24,002 nucleotides of DNA from a virus. Location of the stretch: positions 1 through 24,002 of IMG/VR virus record IMGVR_UViG_3300021964_008752; one strand, 5' to 3'. The notes beneath the pieces were generated by a model. The model saw nothing but the letters and a program-made list of their open reading frames with translations. It had not been told where the DNA came from and searched no databases. The stretch's first letter is position 1, and each line of letters opens with the position of its first letter. This document shows positions 12,785 to 21,318 of this stretch, one piece after another. Position numbers and translations under genes: made by a program.

Positions 12785-15700
12785 ATGGCAAGAAAAGAGA
12801 TTAATATCGGTGTAGAGGGCAATGACGGCACCGGTGATAGTATTCGTGATTCGTTTGGCAAGGTAAACGATAACTTCCAAGAAATTTATGCTGTACTAGG
12901 CTTAGGCGGCGCATTAAGTTTCATTGGATTAGACGACGTAGCTCAAAACAGTTATCGTACAGAAGATAATAATAAAATCCTTACAGTTGATTCAAACAAC
13001 GAAAAAATACAATTTACAAAATTAGACAGTAACGAAACAATCGTTATTGATTCTAGCGTACCGGGTGTAATTAAATTTAGTTCACTCGCTTCAGCACTTA
13101 TTAATGACCCAGATCCGACACTTGCCGCGGATATGGACGCAAACCAAAAGCGTATTACTTCACTTGCTGAAGCACAGTTAGACAATGATGCGGCAACAAA
13201 AGGCTATGTAGACGGTAAACTGTCACTCGCTGGTGTTGATGCTATTGATGAAAACGGAAATATTGAACCAGACTGGGGTACTATGTCAGGTCCCCTTATC
13301 CTTTCACGTAACCCAATTGATACAGATGATGTTAACTATGGTGGTTTGATTGCTTCTACCAAAGCATACGTTGACAGTAAGACATTTATTTCGGCAAATA
13401 ACTTGTATGTTGCTACAAACGGTCAGGATGAAAGAACAGATATTCCATTAAGTCAACAAGGTCGTTCACCTTCAACAGCCTTTGCTTCTGTTAGTAAAGC
13501 CGCTGAAATCGCAGAAGAACTAGTTAAGGCGGCACCAGTCGAGCTAGGACCTTACCAAAAGACATTAACATTTAATAACGGTACACAAGATTGTACACTG
13601 GTATCATTAATTCAATCTCCATTGTCAGGAAACGGTGCGGCCGGCGATGTTGAAATGCAACTTGACGAAACACAAGTAGTTGGAATTATTAACGGTGGTA
13701 CAGACTATGAAATTGGAACAGAACTTACACTAACAGGTGGTATTGTCGTTGTTCCAGCAGTACTAAGAGTAGTTGCTAAAGACTTTGCTGGTTCTATTAC
13801 ACAAGTTGCTATTATTCAACCTGGTATTTTTAGTACGCTTCCAACAGATATTACAAATGTAGGACACGTTTCTGCTGTATCTGGTAGCGGTACTGCTAAG
13901 TTTAGTGTTAAATTTAGTGTAAACAGGGTTCTTGTTTCAGCAACAGGTTCAAACTACGGTAGTGCTTCTGTTATCTTTAACGGCGGCGGATTTACAAGAG
14001 CCGCTGAAGCAAGTACATTAGAGATTGCCGGCGAAATTAAAGAAGTAAACATTCTAAGAAAAGGTGTTGGATATACTAGTATTCCAACTATTGATATTTT
14101 CCTACCAAGAATGTTGGTTAGAACAGACAACTTAGGAACAGACTTTACTGATGACCTAAGAGAAGGGCAGTTATTACGTGGAGCAACTTCAGATGCTATT
14201 GCTAAGATTATTTCACATGATGCTCAACGTGACGGAAGTGGTAACGAAATCTTTGAAGTTGAACTACTACAGGGTGCGTTTCAATTAAATGAAGTAATTC
14301 AATACGGCGACCCGGCACAAAACATACAAATTACAATCCAAGTTGAAACAGGTATCTACTACGAACATTTTCCAATTAGATTATCACCAAACGTTTCATT
14401 AAGAGGTGACGAATTTAGACGTAGTATTATTAGACCTAAGCCTGGCGTATCTGAATCACCATGGTCTAGAGTGTTCTTCCGCAGAGATACTGTAATTGAT
14501 GGATTGAATGTTACACCATACGAGTTTGGTTATCAATATTTGACTGATCCGTTAGATTTCTCAAGTCAACCTAAGAACAACGATCAGATGGATGTGTTCT
14601 TATGTGCTGATGCTACCATTGTAAGAAACCTAAGTGTTCAAGGACACGGCGGATTTATGATGGTACTAGATCCAAACAATCAAATTAATTCTAAATCACC
14701 TTACTGTCAAACAGGTTCATCATTCTCTAAAAGTATTAACGTTAAAAACTTTGCTGGTGGACAATTTGTTGACGGCTTCATGGGTAACCTAGATGGTATT
14801 TTATTATATAGAGCTGATGAAACAGGTGTACTAACTAGAAATCCAGAAGGCGGAGATGAAAATAAAATTGTAATTGGTGGCTTACAGCGTGAACCACAAC
14901 TTCCAACTTCGTTTAATATTGGCGAAGACATTTATAGAATTACACTAACAAATAGAGTTGAATCTGCGTTCTTTGACGCAAAGGTTCTTGTTGAACAAAA
15001 CAAAACATTCATTCAAGAAGAAACAATTCAATGGCTTGCTACACAAAACTTAGGCTTTACTTTTGATGAAGATAAGTGTAGACGAGATGTTGGATTAATT
15101 GTCGATGCTGTTGTTAGTGATGTACTCTATGGCGGCTATGAAGAATCAACTAGAGCAGGTAGATTATACTTCTCAGGTGGTCTTACTGTTGTTGCCGGAC
15201 AAGTACTTGCTACTTCATCAGCAATTACTAAAGCAAGAGACATTGCTGTGACCTGTGTACAACAGAATACATGGCCAGCATTAGGAACCGTTGCTCAAAC
15301 AAAAATTGCTAGTATCACAAACGCTGAACAAGGCGGTGCGCAACAAGAAGTACAAAACTGTTTTGACATTGTAGCAAACATTATTCGCTACGGTGAAAAA
15401 ATGTACATTGCTAAGAAACTTTTACAAGAAAATAAAGAGTTTATTCAAGCTGACGTTATCGGATATCTTTCTGTTAACTATCCTAACCTTAATTATGACA
15501 AGGCTACTTGTTTTAGAGACTCAGGATATATTATTGATGCTTTAAGTATTGACTTGTTTGGTAATGCTCCAAACGCAGGAGCAAGTGATCTAAACCAAGG
15601 TAACTTTAACAACTCTATTAGAGCAGGTTATAGTTACTATAGAGCAGGTAAGAAACTTATTCCGTCAAGTGGCGACCCACAAATTGATAATCAATTGCCA

Positions 15701-18700
15701 GCAACACTTGATGCTGTTGAACACATTAATATCAGAGTTGGAGAAATATTAACTAACAATACTCCGTCGGGTGTGTTTATTGGTCAAACATTTGATCCTA
15801 ATACTACACTTGATGTAACTTCAAATGAATTTACCATTGCTAACCACGGGTTTAATACAGGTTCAAGAGTTATATATACCAACGGTGGCGGCGCATCAAT
15901 TGATACTGCTGATGGCGGTACGTTGGTAAACAGTGGAATCTACTTTACCTATAAAATTGACGATAACAGATTTAAAATTTATGAGTCATTCGAACTTGTT
16001 AGAGCACAAGAAAGAGATCCGGGTTCTGAGTTTGAAATTGATTTTGCTGGATTTGGTACAGGAACTTCTCACACAATCAACTGGGATGTAACACAAGACG
16101 TAACACTAACTGCTACTGATCTTGCTGATTCAGGAATTAATGATGCTGTTAGTACTTCAATTGGTTATATGAAAACTTTGATTGCTGGTGACAGTGCGCA
16201 AGCAGGTGAAGCGTATGCTTCGTTTGGTGACTCAACCGGCGTTCCAAGTGTTTATCCGCTTTATGAGTGTGTGCTTGATAACCCATATGATAAAATGACT
16301 GCTGGTAAGGTAACACTTGCTACTCCAGGTAACAAATCAATGCTTGGTAATGACTTTACTCAAGTTAACGATATGGGCTATGGTGTGTTTGCTACAAACA
16401 ACGGTCTAGTTGAATCAGTATCAATGTTTACATACTATTGTTATACAGCATACTTTGCAAACAACGGTGCGCAGATTAGATCATTGAACGGATCATCAGC
16501 TCATGGTTTCTATGGAATTAGATCAAATGGTGCTGATCCAAACGAAGTTCCGGATAGAGTTGGATTGAAATTCCCACTTATTCAAACTGGTTCGGTCTAT
16601 GAAGACAGACCAGTTGATGTAGTTAATGACAAAACTACTGCTAAGGTTTATGTAGCAAACGTTTCATACCCTCCATTCCCAGGTTGTTTTGTTGAAATTG
16701 ATCACTCTAATGACCCTCAAAGAGCAGGCGGAACAAGTTCTATTGGACTTAGAGCATACAAGATTACAGCAATTTCATCTAGTGGTTTACCATCAGGCAC
16801 ATATGAAATGTCAATTGATACTGATATCAGTGACGGCGGACTGGCGGCTGATGTTCCAGCAGGCAAAAAAGTTATTATTAGATCGTTTGAAGAATTTACT
16901 ATTACTGACAAAGTTCAGGTTGTTAGTACTAGACCTTCAACTGCTCTTGTATTTGATGAAAGCTCAGGCATTGACAACGCTGTTATTAGAGTACTTTCAT
17001 TCAACGGCTTTAATGGTGTTGATGCCCAAGAAGGTGATCAAACAATTAGTACAAAAGACGGATTTCCATATGTTAACTTAAACGTTAGAAAACTTGAAGC
17101 AGGATTTACACCGCCAACATATACAAATGGTCTAGGCGATGACGCTATTGCTGTTCAATCACTTGAGCCAGCACAGGCTGCACGTTTAACTAAACCAACA
17201 ACTGGTTATGCTATCTACGATGGAAGTAGTGTAACAACAGGCGGAATGCTTTTTGGTTACCAAGACAGCATTTACGAAGTTACTGGATATAAAGATGTTG
17301 ATATTTTAGACGGCGGTGGCAATAAAATTGCTAGTTATGGTGAAGTTTCATTCAAGAACATCACAGACAATAACGAATCACTTATTAACAAAACATTTAC
17401 TATTACAGGAGCAACAGCAACAAGTACAATCACTGTAACAGTATCAGGTTCACTGGCTGATCTAAGACCAGGAAGACCAATTAGAATCACAGGTGCTGAT
17501 AACGCATCATTCAATGGCTTACACTATGCCGGAAATGTTACTGCTAATACATTTGATTTGTATAGTGACATAAATTTAACCACACTAGTAGACGGTAGTG
17601 GTTTTGGTTCGGCAGCCACAAGTGGTACTGTAGAACTGTTTGGCGGAGCTACTGTAGACTTTGGTGCTTCACTAGAAAATGTACAGCTCAAAGCAGGTAT
17701 TAGAGCAGGAGCACAAGGACAAGTTACTGTTAACATCTCAACTATGAGAGCAACAGGACACGACTTCCTAGATATTGGTACAGGATCATATGCTGATACT
17801 AACTATCCATCAAACATTTTTGGTCCTCCTAATAACAATCCTCTACAATCCAACGAAGCAGTTGAACAAGGAACTGGGCGTGTGTTCTGGGTATCATCAG
17901 ATCAGTCAGGTAACTTTAGAGTTGGTGAATTTTTTGCTGTTGACCAAGGTACTGGTAAAGTAACACTTGATGCTAAGATCGACTTACAAGGTCTTACAAG
18001 TTTAAGACTTGCGGCTGGCGAAACTGTAAGTGAATTTACAGGAGATGTTACACTAGGTGGGGCAGGCGAAGCAAGTAACCAAGCACTTCCAACTGAAGCG
18101 GCTGTTAGAAGTTATATTGATAGACGATTAGGTCTAACACACGAAGGTGGAATTCAAACTGTACTAATTGGTCCAGGTTACTTACCAAGAGACGGCTCAC
18201 GTCAAATGACTGGTCCAATTGATATGAGTAACAATCCTGTTACAGGTTTACCAGATCCTGATGTAGGTATCGAAGGCGAAACTGAAGCAGTTAGAAAATC
18301 ATATATGACGATTGGTAATCTTCAAGATGCTCCAGAAGGATGGATGTTTGAAGAGGATCCAACAGATCCAAACGCAAAAAGACAACCAGATTACAGCTAT
18401 GTTGAAAGTGCTGACATTTTAGCATTTACAGGCAATGGATCTACTGAGTTCTCAAATGCTACAGTTGTTGGAGCATTAACATTTACGTTCCAACAGAATG
18501 CTGTAGGTGTTCCAGATGCTATTGCGCCAACCGTAACAAACTATCCTGATCCACAAATTGTTGCTACAATCAACGACAATGTTATTGTTAACGCAGATGT
18601 TAACTATGACGCAGGAATTGAACAGCACAAATTGTCTTTAAACACCGCTAGAACAACAGAACCAGAAGGAATTATTGTTAACGGTTATACCTATGTACCA

Positions 18701-20152
18701 GAAACTTCACCAGGTGCTGGAGATGATTACACAGTTATTACAGCTAACATTGATCACAAGTTAACAAATGGCGATGCTGTTGTTATTAGCGATGAAACAG
18801 TTGTTACTGCTATTAATGGTGACTGGCAAGCTACAGTGATTTCTGATAGACAGTTTTCTATTCCGGCAGATACATCAGCAGGCGGAGTACTTAGCGGCGG
18901 TGTAATTAGACAGTACGGTTTAATAAGCGGTGCTCAAGAATTAGAATTTACACTAGTAAATGGATTTTTAGAACTTAAAGATTCAACTAGTGCTACAAGA
19001 ACCGGTGCTTACTATGACGGTATTGGTCTTGATAAACTGAGATTTGTTGATGTTGCTGTAATTGATGCTACTGATGATACAAATCTTGCTGTAGGCGAAG
19101 GAACTAAAGTTCTTGCTAGAAGATCTACTCCAGGCGGTATTGGTAATCCTAAAAACGGACATCCTGTGGCAATTGACGCCAGAACAATCGTTGATGACGG
19201 TCTAGGTTGTCGTAGACCAGACTTTGGCGACATTGGTGTTATGATTCGAATTGGTACAGGCAATGAAGCGTCTGACTTTGGTACTATTGAAAAGACTTCT
19301 TCAAGTACTGTTAACACAGTTGTTGAAAGAAGTGGTACTGGTAGCGCAGACTTTGCTGGAACTTCAAACTTTGAAAATCTAACAGCTGATGGTAATGTTA
19401 CTATTAACGTAAGTGACGGTGTTGAATCTGGTAACTTGTCAGACTTAGAAGGTCTATGGATGACATACGCGGCTAACACTGCTCCGGTTATTACAAAACA
19501 CGAACAAAGTGCAGCTAATAATTCTTACTATACAATTTTTAGAAACGGTACAGGTGGCGTTGCTATTAAAGCACAGTACAGTGATGTATCAGCTGATCAG
19601 TGGACTGAGTACAGAGCAGGCACACACAAATTTAGAACCACTGGCGGAAGTGCTGGTTATGTTGAAGTCGGAAGTGGCGGCTTCCTAACTGCTGAAAAGA
19701 ATAATACCTCAGCTATTGGTAGAATCGAAGGTAATTGGCAATTAACAGCAGGTAGTAGAATGCAAGCTACTTGGGCTGACTTAGCTGAATATTACGAAGG
19801 CGATACAGAGTACGAAGCAGGCACAGTTGTCCAATTTGGTGGTGACAAAGAAGTTACACAATCTGGAGAGCTTGGAACACACAAAGTTGCTGGTGTTGTA
19901 AGTACTGAAGCGGCATACATTATGAATGCTGATTGCCCAGGTACAAAAGTACTTGTTGCTTTACAGGGTAGAGTACCATGTAAGGTTATTGGCAAGGTTG
20001 AAAAAGGAGATTTAATGATTGCGAGTGGTATACCAGGTGTTGCTACAAGCGCAGGAGGCGAGGCTTCACCAGGAACAATAATTGGTAAAGCTATTGAAAC
20101 TTACGATAGCGATCGAATAGGAACGATTGAAGTAGCAGTGGGGAGACTATAA
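12785..20152 (+). CDS. Giant virion structural protein with beta-helix and C-terminal G2-like domain (2455 aa)
   Basis: The start has GGAG 7 nt upstream. The N-terminus (DSIRDSFGKVNDNFQEIYAVLG) is a helical anchor motif shared by marine T4-like fibre proteins. ATKGYVD and STKAYVDSK segments (near 138 and 191) are fibre-shaft features. Residues about 300-440 carry beta modules ending GVGYTSIPT. Residues about 519-670 (YYEHFPIRLSPNVSLRGDEF) and 1196-1245 look like pectin-lyase-type beta-helix. A Cys/Arg-Asp module is duplicated at about 737-825 and 882-998. A SHG-type module is near 1012-1077, and GRVFWVSSDQSGNFRVGEF is near 1698. The last 135 residues (WADLAEYYEGD, GTVVQFGGDKEV, VALQGRVPCKVIGKV) resemble the peptidase G2 autocleavage/trimerisation domain of phage appendages. 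It is probably a tail-fibre or baseplate-associated protein; the exact position is unknown. Confidence 0.92.
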   Translation: MARKEINIGVEGNDGTGDSIRDSFGKVNDNFQEIYAVLGLGGALSFIGLDDVAQNSYRTEDNNKILTVDSNNEKIQFTKLDSNETIVIDSSVPGVIKFSSLASALINDPDPTLAADMDANQKRITSLAEAQLDNDAATKGYVDGKLSLAGVDAIDENGNIEPDWGTMSGPLILSRNPIDTDDVNYGGLIASTKAYVDSKTFISANNLYVATNGQDERTDIPLSQQGRSPSTAFASVSKAAEIAEELVKAAPVELGPYQKTLTFNNGTQDCTLVSLIQSPLSGNGAAGDVEMQLDETQVVGIINGGTDYEIGTELTLTGGIVVVPAVLRVVAKDFAGSITQVAIIQPGIFSTLPTDITNVGHVSAVSGSGTAKFSVKFSVNRVLVSATGSNYGSASVIFNGGGFTRAAEASTLEIAGEIKEVNILRKGVGYTSIPTIDIFLPRMLVRTDNLGTDFTDDLREGQLLRGATSDAIAKIISHDAQRDGSGNEIFEVELLQGAFQLNEVIQYGDPAQNIQITIQVETGIYYEHFPIRLSPNVSLRGDEFRRSIIRPKPGVSESPWSRVFFRRDTVIDGLNVTPYEFGYQYLTDPLDFSSQPKNNDQMDVFLCADATIVRNLSVQGHGGFMMVLDPNNQINSKSPYCQTGSSFSKSINVKNFAGGQFVDGFMGNLDGILLYRADETGVLTRNPEGGDENKIVIGGLQREPQLPTSFNIGEDIYRITLTNRVESAFFDAKVLVEQNKTFIQEETIQWLATQNLGFTFDEDKCRRDVGLIVDAVVSDVLYGGYEESTRAGRLYFSGGLTVVAGQVLATSSAITKARDIAVTCVQQNTWPALGTVAQTKIASITNAEQGGAQQEVQNCFDIVANIIRYGEKMYIAKKLLQENKEFIQADVIGYLSVNYPNLNYDKATCFRDSGYIIDALSIDLFGNAPNAGASDLNQGNFNNSIRAGYSYYRAGKKLIPSSGDPQIDNQLPATLDAVEHINIRVGEILTNNTPSGVFIGQTFDPNTTLDVTSNEFTIANHGFNTGSRVIYTNGGGASIDTADGGTLVNSGIYFTYKIDDNRFKIYESFELVRAQERDPGSEFEIDFAGFGTGTSHTINWDVTQDVTLTATDLADSGINDAVSTSIGYMKTLIAGDSAQAGEAYASFGDSTGVPSVYPLYECVLDNPYDKMTAGKVTLATPGNKSMLGNDFTQVNDMGYGVFATNNGLVESVSMFTYYCYTAYFANNGAQIRSLNGSSAHGFYGIRSNGADPNEVPDRVGLKFPLIQTGSVYEDRPVDVVNDKTTAKVYVANVSYPPFPGCFVEIDHSNDPQRAGGTSSIGLRAYKITAISSSGLPSGTYEMSIDTDISDGGLAADVPAGKKVIIRSFEEFTITDKVQVVSTRPSTALVFDESSGIDNAVIRVLSFNGFNGVDAQEGDQTISTKDGFPYVNLNVRKLEAGFTPPTYTNGLGDDAIAVQSLEPAQAARLTKPTTGYAIYDGSSVTTGGMLFGYQDSIYEVTGYKDVDILDGGGNKIASYGEVSFKNITDNNESLINKTFTITGATATSTITVTVSGSLADLRPGRPIRITGADNASFNGLHYAGNVTANTFDLYSDINLTTLVDGSGFGSAATSGTVELFGGATVDFGASLENVQLKAGIRAGAQGQVTVNISTMRATGHDFLDIGTGSYADTNYPSNIFGPPNNNPLQSNEAVEQGTGRVFWVSSDQSGNFRVGEFFAVDQGTGKVTLDAKIDLQGLTSLRLAAGETVSEFTGDVTLGGAGEASNQALPTEAAVRSYIDRRLGLTHEGGIQTVLIGPGYLPRDGSRQMTGPIDMSNNPVTGLPDPDVGIEGETEAVRKSYMTIGNLQDAPEGWMFEEDPTDPNAKRQPDYSYVESADILAFTGNGSTEFSNATVVGALTFTFQQNAVGVPDAIAPTVTNYPDPQIVATINDNVIVNADVNYDAGIEQHKLSLNTARTTEPEGIIVNGYTYVPETSPGAGDDYTVITANIDHKLTNGDAVVISDETVVTAINGDWQATVISDRQFSIPADTSAGGVLSGGVIRQYGLISGAQELEFTLVNGFLELKDSTSATRTGAYYDGIGLDKLRFVDVAVIDATDDTNLAVGEGTKVLARRSTPGGIGNPKNGHPVAIDARTIVDDGLGCRRPDFGDIGVMIRIGTGNEASDFGTIEKTSSSTVNTVVERSGTGSADFAGTSNFENLTADGNVTINVSDGVESGNLSDLEGLWMTYAANTAPVITKHEQSAANNSYYTIFRNGTGGVAIKAQYSDVSADQWTEYRAGTHKFRTTGGSAGYVEVGSGGFLTAEKNNTSAIGRIEGNWQLTAGSRMQATWADLAEYYEGDTEYEAGTVVQFGGDKEVTQSGELGTHKVAGVVSTEAAYIMNADCPGTKVLVALQGRVPCKVIGKVEKGDLMIASGIPGVATSAGGEASPGTIIGKAIETYDSDRIGTIEVAVGRL

Positions 20153-21315
20153 TGCCATTAACAACACTTTACAATACAACTAATCACCCACTTACCTGGG
20201 ACAAAGTAAACGAAACACTAAAAGCAGTTGACGATAATTTTACATTTGTTAACTCACAAGCAGTGACAGGCGTGCTACAAGACCTATCACAAGATATTAC
20301 ACCTAACATAGTTGGAACATTTGACTTAGGTACTACAACACAACGTTGGGATAATATCTATGCTAATAACATTTCAGTTGTTAATTCAATTACAACAAAC
20401 ATTACAGGCGACTTAACTGGTAGTGTGTTTGCTGATGATAGTTCAATTATTATTGATGCTACTGAAGGAACACTAACTGGTAACTTAACTGGTGATGTTA
20501 TTGGTAACTTAACTGGTAATGTTATAGGTGACTTAACTGGTGATGTTACAGGTGATGTTACAGGTGATGTTACAGGTGATGTAACTGGAAACGTAACAGG
20601 TAATGCTGGAACCGTAACAAATGGTGTTTACACAGCGGGCGACCAAACCATTGCCGGAGTAAAAACTTTTTCAAATACTATTGTAGGTAACACGCAAGGA
20701 ACACACACAGGCGGTGTTGTTGGTAATGTTTTAGGAAACATTGATGGTGATGTTACTGGTAGTGTTTATTCAGAAGATAGTTCAGGTGTGTTAGTTGATG
20801 GATTACACGGAGTACTTAACACATACAAATTAGATCAAGTAGGCGCAACTGACGGACAAGCTCTTGTATGGAGTGCTTCAGGACAAAGATGGGAGCCAGG
20901 CGCTGGCGGAGGCGGTGGAGGCGGAATCGGGCTAGGTTCAAGAACTACTAAATCAGGAAGTACTTCATCTATTGCTGACGGGACTATTGGAAATACTACA
21001 ATTACCGGAGCATTTAAATCTTATATGGTTTTAAAATTACAAGTTGATGCCGCGGCTTGGGTAAGAATTTACACAGATACCGCAAGCAGAACTGCCGATG
21101 CTAGTAGATTGGAAACTGTTGATCCTGCTCCAGGAGCAGGTGTAGTAGTAGAAACTATTACAACAGGTGCTGATACAATATTGATTAGTCCAGCAGTATT
21201 AGGTTTCAACAACGAAAGTCCTGTTACTGATGTAATACCTATAGCAGTAACAAATAAATCAGGTATTACGCAAGCAATAACTGTTACACTTACATTACTT
21301 CAATTAGAGGCATAA
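20152..21315 (+). CDS. Glycine-repeat fibre with poly-Gly hinge (387 aa), candidate adhesin
   Basis: The start ATG overlaps the preceding stop (TAATG) and GGGGAG lies 6 nt before it. The N-terminus (TWDKVNETLKAVDDNFTFVN) is the same kind of anchor helix as in the 2455-aa protein, implying attachment to the same structure. RWDNIYANNISV near 61-74 is a common fibre motif. Residues about 105-150 are tetrapeptide repeats Gly-Asp/Asn-Leu/Val-Thr. Then come QALVWSASGQRWEPG, a seven-glycine run (about 251-257) and a 130-residue beta-rich C-terminal domain (SYMVLKLQVDAAAWVRIYTD; ending ITVTLTLLQLEA). A flexible Gly hinge before a compact tip is typical of host-recognition domains, so it is a good receptor-binding candidate, though unproven. 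Confidence 0.88.
   Translation: MPLTTLYNTTNHPLTWDKVNETLKAVDDNFTFVNSQAVTGVLQDLSQDITPNIVGTFDLGTTTQRWDNIYANNISVVNSITTNITGDLTGSVFADDSSIIIDATEGTLTGNLTGDVIGNLTGNVIGDLTGDVTGDVTGDVTGDVTGNVTGNAGTVTNGVYTAGDQTIAGVKTFSNTIVGNTQGTHTGGVVGNVLGNIDGDVTGSVYSEDSSGVLVDGLHGVLNTYKLDQVGATDGQALVWSASGQRWEPGAGGGGGGGIGLGSRTTKSGSTSSIADGTIGNTTITGAFKSYMVLKLQVDAAAWVRIYTDTASRTADASRLETVDPAPGAGVVVETITTGADTILISPAVLGFNNESPVTDVIPIAVTNKSGITQAITVTLTLLQLEA
20470..20605 (+). repeat. 12-bp tandem repeat array in the fibre gene
   Basis: About eleven copies of a 12-base unit encode Gly-Asp/Asn-Leu/Val-Thr/Ile. Three copies at 20539-20574 are identical (GGTGATGTTACA) and a diverged fourth follows. The unit length keeps the frame on gain or loss, so fibre length can vary by slippage. 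Confidence 0.85.
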
Positions 21316-21318
21316 CAG

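Noticed and set aside
16689-17081. 130-aa plus-strand ORF in another frame of the giant gene
   Set aside because: It is Leu/Gln-rich out-of-frame translation with no motif or translation signal.
19012-19479. 155-aa minus-strand ORF within the giant structural gene
   Set aside because: It has shadow-type composition (Ser/Pro/Val-rich), no ribosome site, and lies fully inside a well-supported gene.
20470-20605. Possible CRISPR array
   Set aside because: The 12-bp units are contiguous with no spacers and encode in-frame peptide repeats.
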